From GCA-2746235 sp049609225 (GTDB taxonomy: Bacteria; Planctomycetota; UBA1135): a stretch of DNA of 50,660 bases. The stretch is from assembly GCA_049609225.1 (NCBI GenBank), contig JBMYYH010000008.1:1-50660 (forward strand), written 5' to 3'. This document shows, piece by piece, positions 1-8,653 of this stretch. A program made the position numbers and the translations under genes. The notes under the pieces were generated by a model. It was not told where the DNA came from. It did not search any database and saw only the letters and a list, made by a program, of their open reading frames with translations. Positions within the stretch are counted from its first letter, which is position 1. Each line of letters begins with the position of its first letter.

Positions 1-153
1 AATCATGCCATCCGCATAGGTACGAAGATCCAGAGGAAGTTCCTCAAGTTCTTGTGTAGCAGTACCTTCGGGCAATGACCGCCCTACAAGCAGGCCGGCG
101 GAGAAGGTCACCAGGGCTGGCAACAGGATGCGGCGCCACGGGGCGATGGGCAT
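1..153 (-). CDS. Third gene of the sigma/anti-sigma operon, membrane-anchored, partial
   Basis: Reading the minus strand from an ATG at 153 gives 51 open codons to the window edge, so the 3' part is missing. The product begins MPIAPWRRILLP and has one hydrophobic segment at about residues 9-25 behind two arginines, which suggests an N-in membrane anchor or uncleaved signal. The ATG shares its A with the TGA of the anti-sigma gene (TGATG), so the two are probably translationally coupled. A third gene in ECF sigma operons is often a periplasmic sensor or effector of the same envelope response. The visible part is too short to name a family; a Spy/CpxP-like periplasmic sensor is only one possibility. 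Confidence 0.6.
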   Translation of the reverse strand, partial: MPIAPWRRILLPALVTFSAGLLVGRSLPEGTATQELEELPLDLRTYADGMI

Positions 154-611
154 CAGCGCGATTCGGTCGGATCAACCGGCGGCCGGGTCAGGAGCTCCTG
201 AATCGCGGCATCAATCTCGCTGGGCTCACTGGCGTAGGTGTCCTGTGGGGCGGCGCGCTCGATCAGATAATCGGTCAGCCACAGGCCGAGGCCCAAAGTG
301 AGCAACATGGCAGCGGCGAGATTCCAAACCCGCAGGGCACGCGAAACTTGGTAGATCTCGTCGGCCAGGCCATCTTCGAAGCGCAGACGCATACGCTCGA
401 GCAGGTCCGAGGAAGGTTCCTCAGGCTGCAGCAGCGCGAGGTCATCGCGCAAGGAACGCCATTCCTGCAGCTTGGCGCGGGATTCAGGGCTATCCATCAG
501 ATGCGCACGGACTTCCTGCGCATCCATGTCGGAGCCCTCCCCATCAAACCAAGTACTCAGGCGTTGTTGCCATTCACGGTCGGCAGTCTCTTTGTTCGAG
601 AACGGATTCAT
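153..611 (-). CDS. Membrane anti-sigma factor of the adjacent ECF sigma factor
   Basis: The 152-residue product has an acidic N-terminal region (about 10-60, including LSTWFDGEGSD) like the sigma-binding part of RseA/zinc-finger-type anti-sigma factors, then one transmembrane helix at about 98-115 and a 37-residue tail expected in the periplasm. No His-x3-Cys-x2-Cys zinc motif is visible, so it would be a non-zinc variant. The start overlaps the sigma-factor stop (ATGA, 608-611), the usual coupling for a sigma/anti-sigma pair. The role, holding the sigma factor at the membrane until an envelope signal releases it, is inferred from topology and neighbourhood rather than from a diagnostic motif. 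Confidence 0.75.
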   Translation of the reverse strand: MNPFSNKETADREWQQRLSTWFDGEGSDMDAQEVRAHLMDSPESRAKLQEWRSLRDDLALLQPEEPSSDLLERMRLRFEDGLADEIYQVSRALRVWNLAAAMLLTLGLGLWLTDYLIERAAPQDTYASEPSEIDAAIQELLTRPPVDPTESR

Positions 612-1183
612 CCTTGCACCCCCATGCGCTTCAGTTCCTTTGCCAGGCGCTCGCGGGCGCGGAAAATGCGCGATTCCACGGTGCCTTGTTTGACTTCCAG
701 GATGCGTGCGATATCGCGATAGGCCAATCCCTGCAGTTCGCGTAGGACCAAGACCTCGCGGAACTTGGCGGGCAGACGCTCCAGTGCCTCCCGCACCAGC
801 TGCCGACGTTCGGCGCGACTCGCCTCCTCCACCGGAGTTTCGGTGTTGGTAGGGAAAGTCGGGTCGGCGGCCTGCTCGGTGACCACACTCATGTCGACCG
901 CGCGGGTCTGACGCACCACTTTGCGACGATGATCCCGCAGGGTGTTGAGGGCGACCTGGTAGAGCCAGGTGGACAGGGCTGCTTCGCCGCGGAAAGTGCT
1001 GATCCGACGCTGGACCTTGAGGAATACCTCCTGCACTCCATCTTCCGCATCCTTCGGAGCGAGCCCACTGCGCAGGGCCAAACCATAGATCTTGGATCCA
1101 TAATCCCGGAACAGCTCCTCGAGCTGGTGCGGGGCGACCTTCGGGTCGGGTGGGTTCGGTGAATTGGACAGAGGCATCGCCAC
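608..1183 (-). CDS. ECF-family RNA polymerase sigma factor
   Basis: The 191-residue protein has sigma-70 region 2 at about 21-88 (DAEDGVQEVFLKV, then STWLYQVALN) and region 4 at about 129-183 (LPAKFREVLVLRELQG followed by the helix-turn-helix YRDIARILEVKQGTVESR). A short variable linker joins them and regions 1 and 3 are absent, as in group IV (ECF) sigma factors. It should direct RNA polymerase to a small stress or envelope regulon. The frame opens with GTG at 1183; ATG at 1177 (MPLSNS) is an equally reasonable start. It leads a minus-strand operon with its anti-sigma factor. A possible self-recognised promoter lies just upstream. Confidence 0.93.
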   Translation of the reverse strand: MAMPLSNSPNPPDPKVAPHQLEELFRDYGSKIYGLALRSGLAPKDAEDGVQEVFLKVQRRISTFRGEAALSTWLYQVALNTLRDHRRKVVRQTRAVDMSVVTEQAADPTFPTNTETPVEEASRAERRQLVREALERLPAKFREVLVLRELQGLAYRDIARILEVKQGTVESRIFRARERLAKELKRMGVQG

Positions 1184-1193
1184 GATGGCCTTC

Positions 1194-1220
1194 AGACGCC
1201 TACTCTTGCAGACATCTTCC
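1194..1220 (-). promoter_or_regulatory. Possible ECF-type autoregulatory promoter
   Basis: On the minus strand GGAAG (1220-1216) is followed after 17 bases by CGTCT (1198-1194), 10 bases before the GTG start of the sigma gene. This resembles the GGAAC-n16/17-CGTC layout of many ECF-dependent promoters, and ECF genes commonly activate themselves. Short motifs like these also arise by chance, so this is a weak call. Confidence 0.3.
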
Positions 1221-1269
1221 CCAGCCTATCGAAAGGCCGGAATTCGGTCACTCACAGCAGGCTCAGGAC

Positions 1270-2508
1270 CTAGCGAGCGGGTGGAAACAAGTGCCCCATC
1301 TTGTCTCGCTTGGTGTCGAGGTAGTTCTCGTTGTGCGCCTGCTTCGGACACTGGATCGGAACCTGCTCCTCGATGGTGAGGCCATAGCCCTTCAAACCGG
1401 ACAGCTTCTTGGGGTTGTTGGTCAAAAGACGCATCTTGCGCACGCCAAGATCATTGAGGATCTGTGCGCCCATGCCGTATTCACGCATGTCGGCTGGATA
1501 ACCAAGACGCTCATTGGCTTCGACCGTATCGAGCCCCTCTTCCTGCAACTGATAGGCGCGCAGCTTGGCCTCAAGACCAATGCCGCGACCTTCTTGGCGC
1601 ACATAAAGCAGCACACCTTTGCCCGCATCGACGATGGCGTGCATGGCGGCGTGTAGCTGCGGTCCGCAATCACAACGCAAGCTGTGCAGCAAATCGCCCG
1701 TGAGACATTCGGAGTGCACGCGCACGGTGACGGCGTCTTCCAGCTTCGGGAAGGCTTCGCCTTCTCCGGGTGCAGTATCCCAACCGTAGGTGAGCGCGAA
1801 ATGCTCCTTGCCATCCGTACGGGAGCGATAAAGGTGCATCTTGAAATCGCCAAAAGAGGTGGGAAGATCCACCGCAGTGACGCGACGCTCGACCAAGACT
1901 TCCCGACGGCGGCGATACTCGATCAGGTCTTCGACCGTGAGGATGCAAATGCCGTGCTTCTCCGCGAAGACTTCCAATTCCGGCATCCGTGCCATGGTGC
2001 CATCTTCATTCATGATCTCGCAGATCACGCCAGCACCCTTCATGCCAGCCAAACGCGAGAGGTCCACCGAACCTTCGGTTTGGCCGGGACGCATCAGCAC
2101 ACCACCATCGCGGGCACGCAAGGGAAAGATGTGACCAGGACGCGCGAGGTCATGCGGCTTGGCGCCATCTTTGACCGCGGCCAAAATCGTGGTGGCGCGG
2201 TCGGCTGCCGAGATGCCGGTAGTCACTCCATGACGCGCCTCGATCGACTCCAGGAAAGCCGTCCCCATGCTGGAGGTGTTGTCCGCCACCTGCGGACGCA
2301 AATCGAGCTGGTCGCACAAGGCACCTTCCATCGCGAGGCAGATGAGGCCTCCACCCTCCTTACGCATAAAGTTGATGGCATCGGGCGTAATCGCCTCGGC
2401 AGCCATCACCAAATCCCCCTCGTTTTCACGGCGAGGATCGTCCACGAGGATGACCATGCGGCCTTCCGCGATGTCCTTCAGAGCAGTTTCGACGCTTGCG
2501 TAAGTCAT
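1270..2508 (-). CDS. ribBA: RibBA: 3,4-dihydroxy-2-butanone-4-phosphate synthase / GTP cyclohydrolase II
   Basis: This 412-residue bifunctional enzyme starts riboflavin synthesis. The N-terminal half converts ribulose 5-phosphate to dihydroxybutanone phosphate. The C-terminal half opens GTP to diaminohydroxyribosylaminopyrimidinone phosphate. The RibB half shows DDPRRENEGDL (residues 23-33) and RPGHIFPLRARDGG. The RibA half has the zinc cysteines C268, C279 and C281 in SEC-x10-CDC, then GRGIGL. The frame is open far upstream, but the conserved sequence begins at the ATG at 2508, preceded by AGGAG eight bases away, one of the few clear ribosome-binding sites here. The length matches normal RibBA proteins. 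No other riboflavin gene is visible nearby. Confidence 0.97.
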   Translation of the reverse strand: MTYASVETALKDIAEGRMVILVDDPRRENEGDLVMAAEAITPDAINFMRKEGGGLICLAMEGALCDQLDLRPQVADNTSSMGTAFLESIEARHGVTTGISAADRATTILAAVKDGAKPHDLARPGHIFPLRARDGGVLMRPGQTEGSVDLSRLAGMKGAGVICEIMNEDGTMARMPELEVFAEKHGICILTVEDLIEYRRRREVLVERRVTAVDLPTSFGDFKMHLYRSRTDGKEHFALTYGWDTAPGEGEAFPKLEDAVTVRVHSECLTGDLLHSLRCDCGPQLHAAMHAIVDAGKGVLLYVRQEGRGIGLEAKLRAYQLQEEGLDTVEANERLGYPADMREYGMGAQILNDLGVRKMRLLTNNPKKLSGLKGYGLTIEEQVPIQCPKQAHNENYLDTKRDKMGHLFPPAR

Positions 2509-2601
2509 TTCAGGCACTCCTGACCCCCCATTGTACGGCAGCCCTCTCGGACGCGCTCGGACCCGACTCAATAGGAATCCTGAAAATGCCGATACAGCGA
2601 T

Positions 2602-3702
2602 GTGCGTCTTCTCAAGAACCCGTCCTTTTACGCCCTTGCAGCGGTGCTGCTCGGTGGTGCCCTCGTGGGGCTGCCTCGCGTCACCAGCCTGACTGCCAAG
2701 GCGGACCTCCAGGATGACCAAATCGCCTCGCTCGAGCGTCAGGTCTATCAGTTGGTCAACTCGCAAGAGTCCCTGGAAGACGGCATCGTCCATTACCGAG
2801 AAATGCTGGCCGAACAGGACGCACTCCTGAAGTCGCAGAACCAACGCATTGCCGAACAACAGAATCAACTTGCCGACGGCTTCCAACGTATGGAAGGCCT
2901 GCGCAGTTCGGTCGACGCACAAGCCGTGTTGGCCGCAAGCCTGAAGCCGTCGCCCGCACCGAGTCCACGGGAAGCGCGTGAGATCCTACGGCGCGACATC
3001 TTGCGCCCAGTATTCCAAGTAAGCGGCGAGGATGCCGTCGGTAGTGCTGTTTTGGTGCATCGTGGAGAAGACGAGAATGGCTCGTATTATCTCGCATTGA
3101 GCTGCTACCACGTGTTGCGCGACATCGTCGCGAATGATGAAGGGATCGATCCGCACGAGGTTCGCTTCGACAACATCTTCGATCAAATGGGTGAGGAAGA
3201 AGTCATCGTGCAGGGCGTGATGATCGCCGAGAAGATCGACGCCGACTTGGCACTGCTGCGCTTGGATACCGAGCTAGACCTCGGACCGGTTGCGCGCATG
3301 GCTCCACGGCAACGCCAAGACTTGGTCGACGCCTTCACTCCGGTCTACACCGTGGGTTGTCCGCTCGGCACCAATGCGCAGGCCACGCGTGGTGAAGTGA
3401 CCCGCAATGATTGGGTGGTCGCGGATCAGCCTTACTGGATGGTGTCTTCCCCCGCTTACTTCGGAAACTCCGGTGGCGGCGTATTCCTGGAAGAGACTCA
3501 CGAGTTGGTCGGAATCTTCTCCAAGATCTACACCCACGGTAACTACCGTCCGCAGGTCGTGACCCACATGGGGCTCGCTGTGCCGCTCGACACGATCCAT
3601 GATTGGCTCGAAAACATCGGTTACGGCTCGATTTTGCCGCAAAAAGAGAGCGTTGCCGCACAGGTAGACGTCGAGGAAGCGAGTAGCGAAGTCCTCGATT
3701 AA
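2602..3702 (+). CDS. Membrane-anchored trypsin-like serine protease with coiled coil
   Basis: The 366-residue protein starts at a GTG (2602). A hydrophobic anchor covers about residues 9-24, a Gln/Glu-rich coiled coil about 35-105, and a chymotrypsin-fold protease domain about 130-345. The catalytic triad is visible: H170 (SCYHVL), D215 (DADLALL) and S290 (GNSGGG). It resembles the protease part of HtrA/DegP enzymes but has no PDZ domain; the C-terminal 25 residues are an acidic tail. It is expected to face the periplasm as a coiled-coil oligomer and cleave misfolded or specific envelope proteins. It stands alone on the plus strand, divergent from ribBA. The substrate is unknown. Confidence 0.85.
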   Translation: MRLLKNPSFYALAAVLLGGALVGLPRVTSLTAKADLQDDQIASLERQVYQLVNSQESLEDGIVHYREMLAEQDALLKSQNQRIAEQQNQLADGFQRMEGLRSSVDAQAVLAASLKPSPAPSPREAREILRRDILRPVFQVSGEDAVGSAVLVHRGEDENGSYYLALSCYHVLRDIVANDEGIDPHEVRFDNIFDQMGEEEVIVQGVMIAEKIDADLALLRLDTELDLGPVARMAPRQRQDLVDAFTPVYTVGCPLGTNAQATRGEVTRNDWVVADQPYWMVSSPAYFGNSGGGVFLEETHELVGIFSKIYTHGNYRPQVVTHMGLAVPLDTIHDWLENIGYGSILPQKESVAAQVDVEEASSEVLD

Positions 3703-3766
3703 GGCAGAAAAGGTGCAGTTCTAGGCGCACCTGAAGAGTGGAAGTAGACTAAAGGTCTTGTTGACC

Positions 3767-6484
3767 ATGGTGAAGACTCCACTCCTCCATCTCACGTGTG
3801 TCCTGTTTGCTGCAGGACTCGCCATCCTTCCTGCACCCGCTGAGGTGCACACAGGGCCCACTGGCTCCACGCCGCCGACCACCATCACCGACCTGATGTC
3901 GGGCGAAGGGTTTGAGGAAGCGCGCCAGATGTTGGCCTCTGGAGATCTCGAAGGTGCTGAAGCAGCTGCCATGGCGGAGCTGTCCAGGAACCCTTACGAG
4001 ACGGAAGGCTACCTCTTGATGTTCGACATTGCCCGGGCGCAACCCGAGCCGGATGTCGAAGCCATGTTGCGTTGGGGCAAGTGGCTCACTTGGGCTTACG
4101 CAGCCTCCGGCAATGAAGCTGGCCTGGAGGTCGTCTCCGGGAAGATGACCGAGCTCTACGAGGATTGGCAGGCCGATACGGTCACCCTCGGTGTTTGGGC
4201 GGATGGTGTCGCGAAGGCCGCAAAGAGTGCCACCAGCAAGAAGCAGTACCGCCTCGCCGGTCACCTGCTGACCAAGCTGCTCGACCTCAACCCGCAGGAT
4301 GCCAAGCTGGCCAAGACCTACGAGAAGCTCATCGACAAGGCGGGTAACGAGGTCTCCGGTGGTGCCTTCGTCTCGGACAAGGTGAAGCGTAAGAGTGCAA
4401 AGTGGTTGGCGAAGAACAACGCCAAGCATTCCGACTGGGAAAACCGTTGGGAGAAGAAGACCAAGCACTACGAGATCGAGACCAACATGGACTATGAGTT
4501 CTTCATGACCGTGTGTGCGGCCATGGACGAGATGAACGCGTTCTATCGCGAGATCTACGATTACAAGAAGAAGGTCCCGACGGCACGCCTTGCCGTCCAC
4601 CGCAAGCGTTCGGACTTCGACCGTTTCAGCGTGGAGCTGATCGGTCGTCCGCTGCAGAGTGAATCGATCGGTGGTTACTGGGTCGATGGTCTGCAGACGG
4701 TGGCGGTCTATGACCGTTCCATGGGTGATCCGAACCAGACTCGCGCCGACCTCTGGAACACGCTGTTCCACGAAGCGAGTCACCAGTTCATGTCGCTGAT
4801 CATGCGCAAGTCCACGCGCAAGAACTACTTCACCCCTTCGTGGTTGGAGGAAGGCGCAGCTTCGTACTTCGAGGGCTGCATCATCAAGGCAGACGGCACC
4901 ATCCTGAAGAACAACGTGGCCGAGCATCGTCTGCGTAGCTGGTGGGCGATCGAGCAGTCGGGTAGCCGTCACTCCTTGGAGGAGCTGATCGCGAACATCC
5001 GTAACACCGGTCCGGATGACACCGGCATGCTCAGCTATGAAGGCACCTTCTATCCGTACGGATGGGCCTTCGTGTACTTCCTCCTGAACTACGAGGAGGG
5101 CGACCGTCGTGTGTACGCTCCAGCCATCACCCCGGGTGAAGGCATTCCTTCGGAGTACAAGGCGGTGCGTAAGGCTGGCAAGCTGGTTTACCGTCAGGCT
5201 TATCTCGATTACATCGAGCACTTCGCCACCGTCGGCAACAAGAACAACGACCAGTACTACCCACTCGAGATGGCGAAGAAGTTCTTCATCGAAGAGATTG
5301 GCGATCCGGATGTGCCGAACTGGGATGCCTTTGAAGATCGCTGGCGTCGTTTCACCAACGCCCTTTACGGCGAGATGCTTTCGGGTCCGGAATTCGCAGA
5401 TGTGCTGCAGGCCCGTTGCCGCGGTTACATCCTGGCGGAAGACTATGAGCGTGCACGTACCACTGCCGAACAGGCGGATGAGAAGCGCCCGAACGATGCC
5501 GAGACCTTCCGTCTACTCGCCATCGCCAACCTTGGGGAAGGCCTCGAAGGCGATGCGGTCTACTGGATGACCCGTCACTGGGAACGTGTTTGGGCCATCG
5601 GTGATGAAACCGCCATGGCCGAAGCTGCTGAGTGGCTCACCAAGAATGGTGCGAAGGAAATCGTGAAGAGCTATCTCGAGCCATGCAAAGCTGCACTGGC
5701 CGCGACCAAGCTCGACATGGAACGTTCGCTCGGCGATGGCCACCCGGTCCTCGCGACGCTTTACGCAACGCACGCGATGCAGGCGTTCCAGGTGCAGTTT
5801 CCGGAACTCATTGAGCAGGCCAAGGAGATGTCCGAGATCGCAGGCCAAGACCTGCGCGTGTGGCAAGCCGCCTACAACAGCACCTCCGATGCGAACCGTC
5901 GCGCGACCACCGATAGCGGCGAGATCGTCGACGTAGTCCTTTACGAGAGGGATGGTGTGCTGGTGTTCAACCCGGAAGGTTGGGCCTCGCCTGGTATGGA
6001 GTACTCCACGGTCTCCAACCTGCAGTACCTCACGCCGCCCTACTCGATGCGCGGCACCATCCAGTTGGAAGGCAGCGCTGCGGTCATCCCGATGGGCATC
6101 GACAACTCCGGTCGTGCACGCATCTGGCTCGTCTTCACGGACTACGATGCGGTCGACGATGTGGTGCTGTTGAAGCTCGTGAAGTACAAGGTCGATGCGC
6201 GTCAGGGCAAGGCCAGCATGGATTCCGATACCGTCGGTGGCGTGCGTTGGGAACGGACCAAGAAGATTCGTTTCCTGCTCGACGTCAAGGAAGATGGTAC
6301 TGGCACCATCCAGATCAACGATGACGAGGCCATCCCGCTGCCGGATGAATTCAAAGGCGGCAAGATGGAAGGTCGTTTCGCCATCACCACCGATGATGGA
6401 ACGGCGGCCTTGTTCTCCAACTTGGAAGTGCGTCCAAGCACCGCCTTCTGGCCGGTGTCGCACGCAGACGAAGACGAGAAGTAG
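3767..6484 (+). CDS. Exported HExxH metallopeptidase (DUF1570-like) with TPR and lamin-G-like C-terminus
   Basis: The 905-residue product has a signal peptide (about 1-25, cleavage near APAEV). The peptidase core carries FHEASHQF (H335, E336, H339) and, 22 residues on, WLEEGAASYFEG (E361/E362). This is the gluzincin zinc-site arrangement of DUF1570-type peptidases known from planctomycetes. Helical repeats of TPR type cover about 535-620, and a beta-rich region of concanavalin/lamin-G type covers about 735-895. TTG codons occur in frame at 3758 and 3761, but the ATG at 3767 fits AAAGG (3751-3755) better. Codon use is strongly biased to G/C at third positions, suggesting good expression. Likely an extracytoplasmic protease; the substrate is unknown. 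Confidence 0.8.
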   Translation: MVKTPLLHLTCVLFAAGLAILPAPAEVHTGPTGSTPPTTITDLMSGEGFEEARQMLASGDLEGAEAAAMAELSRNPYETEGYLLMFDIARAQPEPDVEAMLRWGKWLTWAYAASGNEAGLEVVSGKMTELYEDWQADTVTLGVWADGVAKAAKSATSKKQYRLAGHLLTKLLDLNPQDAKLAKTYEKLIDKAGNEVSGGAFVSDKVKRKSAKWLAKNNAKHSDWENRWEKKTKHYEIETNMDYEFFMTVCAAMDEMNAFYREIYDYKKKVPTARLAVHRKRSDFDRFSVELIGRPLQSESIGGYWVDGLQTVAVYDRSMGDPNQTRADLWNTLFHEASHQFMSLIMRKSTRKNYFTPSWLEEGAASYFEGCIIKADGTILKNNVAEHRLRSWWAIEQSGSRHSLEELIANIRNTGPDDTGMLSYEGTFYPYGWAFVYFLLNYEEGDRRVYAPAITPGEGIPSEYKAVRKAGKLVYRQAYLDYIEHFATVGNKNNDQYYPLEMAKKFFIEEIGDPDVPNWDAFEDRWRRFTNALYGEMLSGPEFADVLQARCRGYILAEDYERARTTAEQADEKRPNDAETFRLLAIANLGEGLEGDAVYWMTRHWERVWAIGDETAMAEAAEWLTKNGAKEIVKSYLEPCKAALAATKLDMERSLGDGHPVLATLYATHAMQAFQVQFPELIEQAKEMSEIAGQDLRVWQAAYNSTSDANRRATTDSGEIVDVVLYERDGVLVFNPEGWASPGMEYSTVSNLQYLTPPYSMRGTIQLEGSAAVIPMGIDNSGRARIWLVFTDYDAVDDVVLLKLVKYKVDARQGKASMDSDTVGGVRWERTKKIRFLLDVKEDGTGTIQINDDEAIPLPDEFKGGKMEGRFAITTDDGTAALFSNLEVRPSTAFWPVSHADEDEK

Positions 6485-6486
6485 GC

Positions 6487-7443
6487 TTAGCCCTCTTCTT
6501 CGACTTGATCCACGGAGGTCGGTTCCTGACGGAGCCGACCTCCCTCCCATTTCAGGCAGTGGTGCGCATCGATCTTGGCGCTACCGCGTCGCAGAAGTGC
6601 ACCTTCCAGATCCAGTAGGCGTGCGGGCGAAACGGTGGCCTTGACCTCTTTCAGGCAGAGGCGGATGGCGTAGCGTCGGAGGTAGGAAGGTAGGTCGCCC
6701 CAGTTGGAATAGGCGGCAAGGATTGCGTCGCGGGCGGCAGCCCAGTCTTCGGCTTCGACGGCCAGGCGTCGGAGGGCGGATTGTGGGCTTGCAGTCGCCA
6801 GCGGCTCTAATGCAGGAAAGGCGTGATGGCGCAAATGATTCCGCGCCGCCTCCGACGCATCCGCATTGGTCGAATCTTCAATCCATGGTTGGCCGATTTC
6901 ACGCAACGTCTTACGGATGTCCGCCGCCGAGAACTCCAGGAGGGGTCGCTGCAGTTGCAGATCCGGCCCCATCGCCCGCCGCGACGGAATCCCACGCAAT
7001 CCCTCCAACCCCGTGCCCCGCAGAATGCGCAACAGGACGGTCTCGGCGTGGTCGTCGGCGTGATGGGCGAATAGCAAGGCGGAGGCATTCCGCTCCGCCG
7101 CTGCCTGCTCCAGGGCGCGGTAGCGATAGGTGCGGAGGGTGGTCTCGCGGGCGTCGGCCGGGGCTTCCGCGGCGAGGATTTGGGTGGCAAAGCCCAGGTC
7201 GGAATAAAGGCTCTGGGCTTGTAACGCATCAGATTCCGAGCCGGAGCGGTGTCCATGATCCACCACAACCACCTGCGCCTCGGGGAGAGCGAAATCTCCG
7301 TAATCACGCTTATTCTGGGCCACATGCCGCCATGCGCAGGCCAAAAAGGTCGAATCTGCCCCTCCAGAGCATGCAAGCAGCACCGGACGGCCTTGGGGCC
7401 AAGGTCCGAAGCTGAGGATTCGTTCTGCCGCGCGGGCCAGCAT
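6487..7443 (-). CDS. tilS: tRNA(Ile)-lysidine synthase
   Basis: TilS uses ATP and lysine to convert C34 of the CAU-anticodon tRNA-Ile to lysidine, which lets it read AUA. The 318-residue protein has the PP-loop SGGADS at 26-31, the downstream block FAHHADDHAETVLLR and the ENST-like block IEDSTN. It is short, ending after the helical middle domain and lacking the C-terminal domain of E. coli TilS, as in compact family members. The frame extends upstream across gap, but homology begins at the ATG at 7443. It converges on the peptidase gene with two bases between their stops, and is divergent from gap. Confidence 0.93.
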   Translation of the reverse strand: MLARAAERILSFGPWPQGRPVLLACSGGADSTFLACAWRHVAQNKRDYGDFALPEAQVVVVDHGHRSGSESDALQAQSLYSDLGFATQILAAEAPADARETTLRTYRYRALEQAAAERNASALLFAHHADDHAETVLLRILRGTGLEGLRGIPSRRAMGPDLQLQRPLLEFSAADIRKTLREIGQPWIEDSTNADASEAARNHLRHHAFPALEPLATASPQSALRRLAVEAEDWAAARDAILAAYSNWGDLPSYLRRYAIRLCLKEVKATVSPARLLDLEGALLRRGSAKIDAHHCLKWEGGRLRQEPTSVDQVEEEG

Positions 7444-7537
7444 GGCACTAGAATCCCTGCTTCCGCGGCTCTCGGATACCCCTTCCGGGTACTTTTCCGG
7501 CCGTTCCCCCTCTCTCCACCACTCGAACAAGAGAATC

Positions 7538-8545
<1,008 letters not shown>

Positions 8546-8580
8546 GTTTCAGGCCTTCTGCAGGGTTTAAGCCCTGAACG

Positions 8581-8616
8581 GACCGCCGCATCTTCGGGTG
8601 CGGCGGTCTACTTTTT
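8581..8616 (+). terminator. Rho-independent terminator of gap
   Basis: A perfect 10-bp stem (GACCGCCGCA at 8581-8590 with TGCGGCGGTC at 8599-8608) encloses an 8-base loop containing TTCG. It is followed by TACTTTTT. It separates gap from the paralogue array. Confidence 0.9.
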
Positions 8617-8639
8617 GGTTTCTGGACCGGGATGGCCGC

Positions 8640-8645
8640 TAGACT
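8640..8645 (+). promoter_or_regulatory. -10-like TAGACT ahead of paralogue A1
   Basis: TAGACT lies 8 bases before the ATG at 8654, with no purine-rich ribosome-binding site between. It is consistent with a very short or absent leader. Confidence 0.4.
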
Positions 8646-8653
8646 GAATCGAT

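Noticed and set aside
2509..2922. N-terminal extension of ribBA
   Set aside because: It overlaps the divergent protease gene, and conserved RibB sequence begins at the ATG at 2508, which has its own AGGAG.
3711..3732. Hairpin AGGTGC/GCACCT after the protease gene
   Set aside because: The 6-bp stem has a 10-base loop and no following T-run, so it is not a convincing terminator.
3749..5221. Minus-strand ORF of 490 codons opposite the HExxH peptidase
   Set aside because: Antisense shadow of a gene with a clear active site and signal peptide.
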